Shown here in pieces: positions 22,393-33,572 of a stretch of 64,000 bases of DNA. Every line of letters begins with the position of its first letter. Within the stretch, counting starts at the first letter, position 1. Source of the stretch: Turbatrix aceti (taxonomy: Eukaryota; Nematoda; Chromadorea; Rhabditida; Panagrolaimidae); NCBI GenBank assembly GCA_963969345.1, contig OZ017766.1:9486001-9550000 (forward strand). Direction: 5' to 3'. The position numbers and the translations under genes are program-made. Under the pieces are notes generated by a model. The model worked only from the letters and a program-made list of their open reading frames with translations. It had not been told where the DNA came from and made no database searches.

Positions 22393-24702
22393 ATGAGCTC
22401 CAAATGTTGTCATCATGTTTTTATTTTTGCCGGTTTATTGTTATTTCAAAGTGCATGCGCCGATCGTCTGTACATGGCTCAGGTTTTTTGGATCCACGAC
22501 ATGTATCTAACACATCCTTTGCCCGGCGACAACCTTAAAGACTTCAATCAAGATTTTGTCATAAAATCAATGAGAGTGCAATCCGAAAAATTTGCTGTAG
22601 CCCTTCGTCAACGATACATTGAAAATCTCAAACTTCTTTCCCCCAAATTTTCCTATGATGCAATTTTTAGTTCGAGAAAGGACCGTTTCGCATTTGCAGA
22701 AACCAAACTGATAATAAAAGAGATGTATGGTAAACCGCCAATGCATAATAATCAAACATACCCTTATAACATAACGTTGGCACCCGCAGTCTATAACCCA
22801 ATTGGTGATTCCGAGGGGTATCCTATTGTAGAAAAAATTAATAGACAGTCTGCGAGCCGATTTACATTCGACGACACATCAATTTTTACACTTTCAAATG
22901 TTTTGAGTCTAAGTTGTGGAGGACCCTAAGGGCAGTCTATAACCGCAATATTAGATTTTTAAAAAATCGGATTCTGGAGATTTGGCTTCAGATGTGTTTT
23001 CATAAAAACGAATGGCGCGCGCTTCGTTTCTGAGCAAAAAATCTGAAAACTTGCTTACGGGGGTTTCAGAGGACAGGGAATACGATGGCATACTCAGATT
23101 TAAAAAAAAACAACTGCAAGTATTTTTTATTGAATTTTGCCGTCACAAAATTCGGCTTTACCATGCCTAAAAAAAATAAACACCCATTTTCATATATCCT
23201 ATCTGAAAGAGCGATTTTTTTGGCTCAGAATGAAGTGTCCGTTAAAAAAACGTAGTGTCTGGAATCACCTTTTAGGTCCCGATTTGTCGTCAAAACGACC
23301 AAAAACCCCCTCAAAAAAATGGCGGGAAGTGCGCACGCGCGCGCGCACGCGCAAAAAAGGGGGTTTTTTGGTCGTTTTGACGACAAATCGGGACCTAAAA
23401 GGTGATTCCAGACACTACGTTTTTTTAACGGACACTTCATTCTGAGCCAAAAAAATCGCTCTTTCAGATAGGATATATGAAAATGGGTGTTTATTTTTTT
23501 TAGGCATGGTAAAGCCGAATTTTGTGACGGCAAAATTCAATAAAAAATACTTGCAGTTGTTTTTTTTTAAATCTGAGTATGCCATCGTATTCCCTGTCCT
23601 CTGAAACCCCCGTAAGCAAGTTTTCAGATTTTTTGCTCAGAAACGAAGCGCGCGCCATTCGTTTTTATGAAAACACATCTGAAGCCAAATCTCCAGAATC
23701 CGATTTTTAAAAAATCTAATATTGCGGTTATAGACTGCCCTTAGGGTCCTCCACAACTTAGACTCAAAACATTTGAAAGTGTAAAAATTGATGTGTCGGC
23801 CTCCTCCCCTTGTTGGTAAATCGGCTCGCAGACTGTCTATTAAAACATGTCCAATGCTGAATTTCATAGATTCATATATTTATAAATACAACTTCTATAA
23901 AGATGTTAGTACTATACACGAGAAGTTGTACGAAAATCTGTCAGATCAAATGAATAGACAAATAAATGCGCATCAAGTATACACAATAGCGGACAATTTT
24001 GAAGTTTATGTACTACATAAGTTTTTTAAATATTTAGAAATTATATAAAATTATTTTTAGACATTGCTCAACCGTACTCTTCCGGCGTGGCTGTATACTG
24101 TATATTCGCGAACCAACGAAACATACGCGGAATTTGTTCGCCATGTTTACAGACAAGATGCCCGCATCCGAGTAGGTGCAGATACCAACAACGTAGCGGC
24201 GTTGCCCCACTGGCAGACGATGATACTGCGGCTCCGCGTGGGACAGATGCTGAGAACAATACAATTGCATCACAGCACAGAGCTTCCATGTATTATCGGA
24301 AACGATACCTGCACCAATCAATACAAATTCTACGGATATTCAATCGAACGCATGAATATGGGTGCCCTTGCTGTCGCTTTAGGTGCCAAAGTATCGTTTT
24401 ACACAGACGATTACCCAAATTATTTGGATGCTATTGCAATTGAACTCTGGCAAAGCGATGCTTCATCGTTACCATACGTCAAAGTGTTTTACAGAAACAG
24501 AACTTCAGTTGATTTTCATGATGTCACGCAGTTTACTCGATGTTGGCCAAATTGCACTCTTGACAATTTCAATCGCGTTATAGATGCATTTACGCCCAAA
24601 CGTTCATGGCAGAAAGAATGTGTTCGTAACGCAACGCCCCCTCACACTTTTGTTCTATGTTCGTTTTTGATATTCTTTACTTTTATTAAACACCTGTTTT
24701 AA
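22393..24702 (+). pseudogene. secreted acid-phosphatase-like gene B, split by a MITE
   Basis: Exon 1 begins at 22393 and is interrupted by a 1000-bp element at 22841-23840, resumes at 23841 and ends at 24009; exon 2 is 24061-24702. Outside the insert it matches gene C with few changes. The frame runs out inside the insert after the IVEKIN segment. Without splicing out the element the product is a signal peptide plus about 150 residues. Catalytic positions are lost as in the intact relatives (VFWIHD, YGYSIE). Confidence 0.85.
22841..23840. mobile_element. fold-back element 3, 1000 bp, in phosphatase B exon 1
   Basis: Termini ATAGACAGTCTGCGAGCCG and exact inverse, flanked by TA on both sides; the intact site in gene C has a single TA, which fixes the insertion boundaries. 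The arms pair almost perfectly to a centre of CGCACGCGCGCGCGC near 23340. The outer part shares GGATTCTGGAGATTTGGC and neighbouring words with fold-backs 1 and 2, while the inner arms are unrelated. Confidence 0.9.
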
Positions 24703-24919
24703 TTTTGTATATTATTAAGCCTCGGTTCAGTGTTTGTACTACTATACTATAATGCTTGAATAAAGTTGAACAAACGTTTGTACATTTTAACATTTTCGCG
24801 CAGCATTGGCATTCCAGTAAAAACATCGCGCTTATAAAATGTTCGAGCTCACAAAAAAATTAATTATAGCACTTGCTAACCATATTCATTGTTATTAACT
24901 TTTTTCTTCTGCATGATTC

Positions 24920-25122
24920 GCGAATCTTGCGTCTTCAAATCTCATAGATTTGGAGACCACATTTTGATCAAAATTTTTAAGATCATCGCCGGGTAATGGT
25001 TTTAATGTGGATAACTCGTTGATCCAAAAGACGTGGGCCATTCGAATTCGATCAGCGTAAGAGCTTTGAAAAGAAAACAAGACGAAACAAATAAAAACAG
25101 GGCGAAAAAAATCGGCGTTCAT
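24920..25122 (-). pseudogene. 5' fragment of acid-phosphatase-like gene E
   Basis: Signal peptide and first ~68 residues of a gene nearly identical to gene F (MAHVFWINEL, LPGDDLKNFDQNVV). It stops at the inversion junction, where gene F continues with ETLRQRYI. Its intergenic upstream also matches that of F. It marks where the inverted duplication broke. Confidence 0.85.
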
Positions 25123-25561
25123 GATGCAAAGTAACAAAGAAAATGTAATAGCAACAGAATTAGCGCTATTTGTGCCTTATTTATGTCTGTACGGACCACG
25201 CCCAACTACGGGGGAGTGTTGTGACAACAAATGTTCTGGAATTCTATACTAAAAGCGGGGGCAGATGCGGAGGAGGGGGTTATGCGCCTAATTACATACA
25301 TACCTAATGTTGTAACCTATAAACAGATATTTTTAAGAACTTGATAAACATGCAGAAGAAAAAAGTTAATAACAATGAATATGGTTAGCAAGTGCTATAA
25401 TTAATTTTTTTGTGAGCTCGAACATTTTATAAGCGCGATGTTTTTACTGGAATGCCAATGCTGCGCGAAAATGTTAAAATGTACAAACGTTTGTTCAACT
25501 TTATTCAAGCATTATAGTATAGTAGTACAAACACTGAACCGAGGCTTAATAATATACAAAA

Positions 25562-26869
25562 TTAAAACAGGTGTTTAATAAAAGTAAAGAATATCAAAAA
25601 CGAACATAGAACAAAAGTGTGAGGGGGCGTTGCGTTACGAACACATTCTTTCTGCCATGAACGTTTGGGCGTAAATGCATCTATAACGCGATTGAAATTG
25701 TCAAGAGTGCAATTTGGCCAACATCGAGTAAACTGCGTGACATCATGAAAATCAACTGAAGTTCTGTTTCTGTAAAACACTTTGACGTATGGTAACGATG
25801 AAGCATCGCTTTGCCAGAGTTCAATTGCAATAGCATCCAAATAATTTGGGTAATCGTCTGTGTAAAACGATACTTTGGCACCTAAAGCGACAGCAAGGGC
25901 ACCCATATTCATGCGTTCGATTGAATATCCGTAGAATTTGTATTGATTGGTGCAGGTATCGTTTCCGATAATACATGGAAGCTCTGTGCTGTGATGCAAT
26001 TGTATTGTTCTCAGCATCTGTCCCACGCGGAGCCGCAGTATCATCGTCTGCCAGTGGGGCAACGCCGCTACGTTGTTGGTATCTGCACCTACTCGGATGC
26101 GGGCATCTTGTCTGTAAACATGGCGAACAAATTCCGCGTATGTTTCGTTGGTTCGCGAATATACAGTATACAGCCACGCCGGAAGAGTACGGTTGAGCAA
26201 TGTCTAAAAATAATTTTATATAATTTCTAAATATTTAAAAAACTTATGTAGTACATAAACTTCAAAATTGTCCGCTATTGTGTATACTTGATGCGCATTT
26301 ATTTGTCTATTCATTTGATCTGACAGATTTTCGTACAACTTCTCGTGTATAGTACTAACATCTTTATAGAAGTTGTATTTATAAATATATGAATCTATGA
26401 AATTCAGCATTGGACATGTTTTAATTTTTTCTACAATAGGATACCCCTCGGAATCACCAATTGGGTTATAGACTGCGGGTGCCAACGTTATGTTATAAGG
26501 GTATGTTTGATTATTATGCATTGGCGGTTTACCATACATCTCTTTTACTATCAGTTTGGTTTCTGCAAATGCGAAACGGTCCTTTCTCGAACTAAAAATT
26601 GCATCATAGGAAAATTTGGGGGAAAGAAGTTTGAGATTTTCAATGTATCGTTGACGAAGGGTTACAGCAAATTTTTTGGATTGCACTCTCATTGATTTTA
26701 TGACAAAATCTTGATTGAAGTCTTTAAGGTTGTCGCCGGGCAAAGGATGTGTTAGATACATGTCGTGGATCCAAAAAACCTGAGCCATGTACAGACGATC
26801 GGCGCATGCACTTTGAAATAACAATAAACCGGCAAAAATAAAAACATGATGACAACATTTGGAGCTCAT
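25562..26869 (-). CDS. secreted acid-phosphatase-like protein C (catalytic motifs lost)
   Basis: Exons 26869-26255 and 26203-25562 give about 418 residues, intact. Signal peptide of about 23 residues ends at SACA/DRLYMAQ. Family landmarks are LRQRYIENLKLLSP, LRVGQ, YVKVFYRNRTSVDF and CWPNCTL...SWQKEC. The RHG position reads VFWIHD and the HD position YGYSIE, so neither catalytic His motif is present. The C-terminus is hydrophobic (FVLCSFLIFFTFI), consistent with GPI or membrane anchoring. The intron is 51 bases and starts GTACTA. It is the right-arm twin of broken gene B. Confidence 0.8.
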
Positions 26870-27512
26870 GATTCAAAGAAATGCCAAAAATACTATTTAC
26901 TAAATATTACCACAGTTTTCTAGTTTTCTTGCAAAAGTTTTTTAGGAGCGTCATGACCGCACCACAATTCACTAAAAAACTTTTGCAAGGCAAGCCTATT
27001 TGAATCATGCATAATTATTGGGGGCGTAATTGACGGCAATGGACGCCCCCAATAGTTTAAGAAAAATTTAGGTTTCAATTTTTTTCTGTCCACAAAATGC
27101 ATTTCGTCAACAAAAAAGCCGGTCAGTGATAAAATTGCAGACTTACAAAGTAAGTAACATTTTTCTTTCGGCCTATATGTGTATATAAACAGCTTTCAGG
27201 TTGTTTTGAATATTTATGCGAATAAAGACACTGACTCAGAAAATGAACTGCTCGAAAAAATAAGTTGTGTACGTGATAAGCATACACCTTACGCTGAACT
27301 TGAAAGAAAAATGACGGGTTAGAGAAGCTGATTACATATAAACCTTAATGTTGCTTTTATCACAAAACGAAAAAAAAAACTATTGTCCCGGATGTTCAAA
27401 GTACTGATTGAAAGTAAAAAAAGCACCATTCAGCCATTCAGTTTTATTACTCTTCCGCTTGACAGTGGCGAAGAAATTTTGTGCACTTTATTGAGATAAT
27501 TCTTTGGATAAC

Positions 27513-27871
27513 ATGACAAAGCAGATAACGTCTCTCGATGAATTAAAAAAATCTATTGTGGATCTTCAAGGTTTGTATTTTTTGAATCCCTGATTTATGT
27601 TTCAAATTTCAGCATACATGTCAGCTGCAGACCCAAATTCTGATCTGTACGAAGAGCTTTTCGACAAAACAAGTATTCTGATTCAACGAAAAAAAAAGTT
27701 AAAAAAATACGACTCAGAACAATCAACAAATATTGATGGGGTGAACGCGGATATCGACGCAAGACTGAAACAATTAACCGAGGAACTGGAAGATGAAAGG
27801 AAGGAACGTGTATCTAATATAAAATACGACTACGAAAACAAAATAAAAGAATTACCTCCTGTGTATTGCCC
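27513..27871 (+). pseudogene. truncated zinc-finger/coiled-coil gene copy
   Basis: Exon 1 27513-27570 and exon 2 from 27613 match the gene at 19584-20668 up to the codons for PPVYCP, then the sequence changes abruptly at 27871. The coiled coil is kept but the zinc-finger exon is missing. The continuing frame to 28103 is unrelated repeat sequence. Confidence 0.85.
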
Positions 27872-27948
27872 GAATGTTTATATCTATTACGGCACAATAA
27901 ATACGGTAAAACAACACTTTGCGCACTGCACACAGTTTGCGCTTGCAA

Positions 27949-28625
27949 AGCGGAAAAATCTCACAGATGCTTTTTTTCCAATTTGTGCGCGCACGCTACG
28001 CGGAAAAATCTCACAGATGCTTTTTTTCCAATTTGTGCGCGCACGCTACGCGGAAAAATCAAGGTGTTGCATCGCGCTCCCGAGCGCGGGCGGAGCGGAA
28101 TGATTCGAAAGCGGGCGCTCAACGTAGCTTCCGCTCATCCAAAAAGTTGAGCGGCCGCTCACGAGAGCGGACGCTCAAAAAAAAAAGTTAGGCGGCCGCT
28201 CTCGAGAGCGGCCGCTTCCGCTCCCGAGAGCGGTGCTCTGGAAATCATCCGCTTTCATGAGCGTTGCTCTGGAAATCACCTCAAATGAATGATTTTGCGG
28301 AATACTTATGCAAAAAATCTTGATTCCTCAACAGAAAATTTCATGGATTGCTTATTTTCAGTGAAAAAAATATAAGCGTCCGCTTATTCCTTGAAATCTG
28401 ACTTGGGCGGCCGCTCTCGAGAGCGGCCGCTCCCGCTCCCGAGAGCGGGTGAGCGGCCGCTACATCCTGAGCGTGAGCGGGCGCTCACGAGAGCGGCCGC
28501 TATTCAAATTCATTGAGCGGCCCGCTCAAGTCCGTGAGCGAGCCGCCCGCGCGAGCATGAGCGAGCGCGATGCAACACCTTGGGAAAAATCTCACAGATG
28601 CTTTTTTTCCAATTTGTGCGCGTGT
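27949..28625 (+). repeat. short tandem repeat (about 51 bp), split by a MITE
   Basis: GGAAAAATCTCACAGATGC with the following TTTTTTTCCAATTTGTGCGC occurs three times in series; the third copy is divided by the hAT-like MITE at 28060-28582. Confidence 0.85.
28060..28582. mobile_element. hAT-like MITE built of GAGCGGCCGCTC words
   Basis: Ends CAAGGTGTTGCATCGCGCTC and its exact inverse, flanked by an 8-bp duplication GGAAAAAT (28052-28059 and 28583-28590). The interior alternates GAGCGGCCGCT, CTCGAGAG and GAGCGGGCGCTC words with a central AT-rich core. An 8-bp duplication is characteristic of hAT transposition. No transposase. Confidence 0.85.
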
Positions 28626-28721
28626 TCTCGCATTTTCTCGTGCGGACTGTCCACATTTTCGCAAAATGTCAATTTGTTCATTTTAGTCGGACAATTTTTC
28701 TTGAAATAAAAATTTCTTATT

Positions 28722-30052
28722 TCAGATGTACTTTTTTTTGAGAACATTGGGTTTTGCTGTTTTTAGTTCGTTTTTTGAGTTCAGCTGCAAAACTTCGTTT
28801 TTTGAAGAAAATTTTAAATATACCGCCTTATTTCCAGGGTTGGCTCGAAGAAGGCTTCTGACGTGGGACAAAATGTAATGCGCAACCTCCAAGCAGCCAT
28901 CGTAATCGAAGCGGTTGCGGACCGAAGAACGAAGTTGCTCGATGTCAAAAGGCTCGACGCGGCTGACGATGCCTCTGTTGTCGCGGAAGCCGACGACGAT
29001 GGTGGAAATGTTGGCAAGTTTGGATTGCATGTACCATTTCGTCACCTTTGAGTTGAAGTACTTGCCCTTGTAAAATAGATCCATCGCGGAGCGCTGAAAA
29101 GAAATTTTATTGTACACTTGTATGATAAAAAAATAAAATAACATACACCGGCAGTGGATCCATTTCCGTAGCGAGGTTCAAACAGTTTCGTTGTTTTGAC
29201 CTCGATCGTGTTTCCGTCTGAAAAATTACAAAAATTTATTCGGCATTCATTTTAAATGTTTTCGATACCAATTAAAAAAATTAAGTTTGTTAAGCCTCAG
29301 TAATTTATCGTTTCCCAAATTTTAAAATATCGAATCGAAACTCACCAGAATCCAGGCCATCGACTTCGGCGGTGTAAAACAGTTTCATTTCATCGAATTT
29401 GGAAGTTTGCGGGAGGTCCAAACGAAAGGAGTTGTACGTCTTCGTCCCCGTCGAATCCGCATCTCGTTGCTGAAAAAAATAAATTCAAATAAATAAATCG
29501 TAAAAAAATTAATAAAGTCCAACCAACCTGCTCTTTTGGCTTCAAAATGTAGTCTTCAAACTTGAAGCCCCAGTATTCCGTGCATTTGTCCCACTGAGTC
29601 TGGGGCTGCAACTTCCGAGCAGCAACGGCATTGTTCTCGAGCTCGCTGACGAACATGACGCCTTCAAATTCGACAGCGGCAAACTTCCAACCACTTCCGC
29701 CGATTTCCTCTTTCGATGCACCGAGCCGAGTGATCGCTCCTCGCCTGCAAACGACATCAGCCCCATGGATGGCCTTGCTGAGTGTCGCTTCGGCGTCCGA
29801 AGAATTCTCGATGCACGAGAGCACGTGGACCAATCCTTCGCTCTTTTCCTTCGCCACATTGACTCCGGTCGTTTCCATGCCGACGTTTAGATCGTAGCGG
29901 CTGTCAAAAGTGTCGACGAGGTAGTGGAAATCCCCGCGACCACCTGTGAAATTTTTGTTCACATCGAAAGAGAAATCAGCGAGGGTCGTAGGTTGGGAAA
30001 TTGGGACCTGGAACTTCGGGAGTTCGTAGGAAACATTCAGGGTGGCGTCCAT
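28722..30052 (-). CDS. DXO-2: DXO/RAI1-family decapping nuclease, altered C-terminus
   Basis: Exons 30052-29528, 29469-29346, 29217-29147 and 29093-28722 give about 363 residues. All six DXO motifs are present: VCRRG (I), WGFKFE (II), EVDGLD (III), EVK (IV), KWYMQ (V) and GFR (VI). These carry the Arg and the Glu/Asp residues that bind metal for cap removal and 5'-3' decay. After RANPGN the sequence departs from all relatives at about 28837, replacing the last ~35 residues by unrelated ones up to a stop at 28722. The departure abuts tandem repeats and the hAT MITE. TTTCAG lies directly before the ATG. Confidence 0.8.
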
Positions 30053-30168
30053 CTGAAAGACAATTTTTTCATAAATGTGACTCATGTAAATGGAACGCAC
30101 AAAAAATAATCGTAAAAAAAGAACAATAAATACGTAAGGGACAAAACAAACATCGTAAAAAGAAAAAA

Positions 30169-31231
30169 CACAGCAAAGGCGTTTTTTTTGCAAGTAAGAT
30201 GTAAAAGCGTACTCGTACTACGTGCGCGCCTTTCTAGTATCTCCTAGACCACTCATAGACACTTCTAGCGTTTGTAGGCAATGGGACTGTGTTTGTAAGC
30301 ATTTTTAGGTTACTTGTGAGCATATCTGTGTTTGCAAGCGTTTAAAAAAACGACGAATCGCCGGCTCGCGTTTGCTTTATAATCCCGATTCCCTTACCCT
30401 CGCATCAGTCGTTTGTCGGTTAAAAAAACAATATTTATCATAAGTGAGCAAAAAAACACGTAAAAAACAAAAAAAAACAACAAATAAATAAAAAAAGAAA
30501 TAAAATATTTTGTCTTCGTCGTCAGTCGTACTTTTGAAGACGTCAATGGTGCCGAAACAAATTGTTTGAACTGATGATGTGGTCTGATGACGTTGATGTT
30601 GTCAACTCGAAGCCAATGATTTCAGGTTTATGCCTGAAAATCATAAAAATGAGGAAAATCCATCATAGCACGCGCGACAGATACTTTCGTGCTTTCACCC
30701 CAAAAACTCACCAAAGTTGATGCCGGTTGTCGACTAGTTAGTCCAGTAGAGCAGCTGTTTGTTGCCGATTAGGATTTGACCGTAGAAAGTAGAAAAATAC
30801 GACGAAAAATGGACGAAACAACAAAAAACGACGTAAAGTCATCAAAACGACGAAAAAAACAAAGTTGCGTGAATCGCAGAAAAATCGATGTCAAACAGTG
30901 TTTTCGAGCGTCGGAACGCTGATTGCGAGTTTTTATAAGTACTTGGAAGCACATTTATGGCGTCAAAGTCGGTGACAGGCAAAACCTAAGCGTTTGTATT
31001 CACTTTCAGGCTCAAAAGCGTGTTTACAAGTTTTTATATTCACTTGAAAGCAGTTGCATTGCATTGCAAGTTTTTTGTAATCGCCTGTTTGCCAAAACTC
31101 GATATCTACAAGTGTTTGCGTTCACCTTCAAGCGCGAGACGGCGTTTGTAAGCTTTTGCATGTACCGGGAAGCAAAAATTGGTACTTGTACGCTTTTACA
31201 TCTTACTTGCAAAAAAAACGCCTTTGCTGTG
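30169..31231. mobile_element. inverted-repeat element upstream of DXO-2
   Basis: CACAGCAAAGGCGTTTTTTT and its inverse bound a 1063-bp insert in a site that is uninterrupted upstream of DXO-3, -5 and -6 (AAAAGAAAAAAAGTAAAT). Subterminal regions repeat GTTTGTAAGC/GTTTACAAG words; the centre (about 30420-30920) is not palindromic. The A-run hides any target duplication. Confidence 0.75.
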
Positions 31232-31479
31232 AAGTAAATACTGTATATCGGTTTTTTGATTTACCCCGCGAGACCATGCATTGTTCAAATATTGCGATTT
31301 TGACAATATTGATACGAAAATTTGAGGGATTTTTTATTTTTTTGTTTTTTTTACATTTTTTGGCAGAAATTCTAATTTTGCTTCCCAAACGTCAAAAAAA
31401 ATTTATGTCAACAAAAAAACTCGCTATTTTGACGACTTTTGGAACGGAATTTTAATTGTTTCGTGTTTTTTTTTGGGAT

Positions 31480-32440
31480 ACGCGTTGCTCGCAACCTCGT
31501 CTTGACCACTCTCCTGTGAGAAGTCAAGAAGAATTACAGAGACGCCACCATACACAATCCCACCAAGTTGCAACTAATGTAGTAAGCTAAGCCAAGGAAT
31601 GGCACTGCGAACACAAAAAGGGGTGGGACCAATACAACAACAATTGCAGTTGGGTTAACCCATTCTGGAATTACCTGGGCCGAAGTATTCCACGCAAGGG
31701 ACAAAGTTGATGGATGTATTATTCGTTGCTCACAAACCTCGCTCGCCTTGACCACTATGGCACAGCGTGCCGTCCTTATGTTGAACACAAAATGGGAGGG
31801 GACAATGGGCAACAATGGGGTCAGAGTCGTGTTCAAGTGAGAATTCAAGAAGAATTACAGAGACACCACCATACACAATCCCAACAAGTTGCAACTAATG
31901 AAGTAAGCTAAGCCAAGGAATGGCACTGCGAACACAAAAAGGGGAGGGACCAATACATCAACAATTGCAATTGGGTTAACCCATTGTGGAATTACCTGGG
32001 CCGAAGTATTCCACGAAAGGGACAAAGTTGATGGATGTATTATTCGTTGCTCACAAACCTCGCCTTGACCACTATGGCACAGCGTGCCGTCCTTATGTTG
32101 AACACAAAATGGGAGGGGACAATGTGCAACAATGGGTCAGAGTCGTGTTCAAGTGCTTGAGTCTTATCTCCGCGCCGACCCCGCAGAGGCAGATCCCAGC
32201 GATAATGTCCGTAGCGACTGCGGCAAGTGTGAATGGCTCTGCGCAGACATGCAAGCAAAGACCAGGTACCCTGCGATTTGCGATTGCGGCAGGTGTGAAT
32301 GATGCCTGGAAGGGCACGGTAAAGCGCTCGCATTTACAACGAATGCGACACATTTTTACGGAAAATATCGTCTTTGTGGTTGTTTTTATTGCCTTCATGG
32401 CACCGAAATTTTTTTTAGTATATAACAAATACATAAAAAT
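31480..32440 (+). repeat. Cys-ORF repeat block, copy 1 (tandemly doubled)
   Basis: A block with CACCATACACAATCCCA, TGGGTTAACCCATT and a following region that recurs at 35.0, 43.5 and 47.7 kb. Here the first part is present twice in series. Two frames stay open in the second part: one is Cys-rich (CGKCEWLC ... CDCGRCE), the other ends in a hydrophobic stretch. In this copy an ATGTGC change breaks the Cys frame upstream. Coding status is unproven. Confidence 0.6.
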
Positions 32441-32447
32441 CATGCTC

Positions 32448-33165
32448 AGAAGTCACCGTAATCAGAGAAGTTTTACGGACTGAAGAACGAAGTTGCTCGA
32501 CAGTAAAAAAAATTATTTGATCAGACGTAAATAAAAACAGAAGTAGAACAAGGACAAAAAATCTAGTTTATTCGAGTTATGGACGAGGAAAATTTTCTCC
32601 ATTGCTGTACATCGGGGGTACAGCAAGAGGGTCAACCTGGTCGATACAATGGGGGTTACTTTATTAAGGGCCATGGCCCTTTTATACGGATACAAAGGGT
32701 TATGCAAATCAGTAATCAGCCGGGGGTCGGGTGGGGTCTGCGAGGCGTATGTAGTTAGTCCTGGCCTGGTCCCTGACGACACGATATCCTTGTTATTTTG
32801 AGCAATTTGAAGGCCTTGTCAAATCATAGTGGTCGATTTTTGTTCGTCTTTTTGTTGTGTCTATTAGCTTCTTCGGAAAGTTGGCATTGTCCACGGTGCA
32901 AATGATGCAGTTACATGTGCTGTGCTGTGAAGAACAGCGCGCTGGCGGATCTTTTCGTACGGAGATTGTCCTCTGATCTGCTTTGGATATTGACAGTCTC
33001 GTAGAGCCGCCCAGATAGAGTCGTTGGAGATGCTGTCGAAGGCCTTCTTGAAGTCGACGAAGATGGCGTAGAGTGGCAAGTGAAACTCGCAGCACTTTTC
33101 AGTCAGATTGTTGAGCGCTTGAATCTGCGTCGTCGTCGAGTAGTTCTTCCGGAACCCTGTTTGCT
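32448..33165 (-). pseudogene. LINE reverse-transcriptase fragment next to a DXO exon-4 scrap
   Basis: About 50 bases at 32448-32500 resemble DXO exon 4. After that, minus-strand frames encode part of a non-LTR reverse transcriptase: EQTGFRKNYSTTTQI and the palm motif FVDFKKAFDSI. Frameshifts and stops follow. It is truncated at its 5' side near 33165. The same arrangement recurs at 44.6-45.4 kb. Confidence 0.7.
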
Positions 33166-33572
33166 CGTTGAGCGAACGTTTGCGTTCGTTCGAGAACAGA
33201 TTCAATTTTTTTTGTTGATGTCCGGTTGCTAACAAATTTTTCTTGAATTTGTTTGCGTTTGTTTGCGAATCAACCATAAAGTACATCCAAACAGATGAAA
33301 CGAACAAAAATTTTAATTTTGTTTAGAAAATGACAAAAAAACAGCATGTTTTTGTCTTGTATCAAAAAATCGGTTTTTGAGCAATTTTGAAAAATTGTTC
33401 GTGTATAAAAAAAATCAACTCTGATCCAGATGGAAGAAGTTGTACGTTTCGTTTCGTCCACGTCAAAGCCATGTGATAACTGCGATTTGCTTTCCAGACA
33501 CCGAAAAAAATTTATGATCACCAACAAGTATAATAAATAAAAATCCATGCAACAAATTCAAAAAAATTAAAA

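Larger units (their letters stand above)
20280..27871. repeat. large inverted duplication centred at about 25.1 kb
   Basis: The left arm (about 20280-24914) and right arm (25349-27871) carry the same order inverted: zinc-finger gene 5' half, spacer with hairpins, phosphatase B or C. Spacer 24915-25348 holds gene fragment E. Left arm length is inflated by fold-backs 2 and 3. The left junction is the 12-bp palindrome GATTCGCGAATC (24915-24926). Confidence 0.85.

Noticed and set aside
27866..28709. Arg/Ser/Ala-rich frames over the GC-rich stretch
   Set aside because: They lie in a hAT-like MITE and short tandem repeats; nothing protein-like is conserved.
28863..29051. Plus-strand frames antisense to DXO exon 4 (also at 33717, 42100, 48400)
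   Set aside because: They recur only because the DXO exon recurs; the minus-strand frame has the motifs and splice sites.
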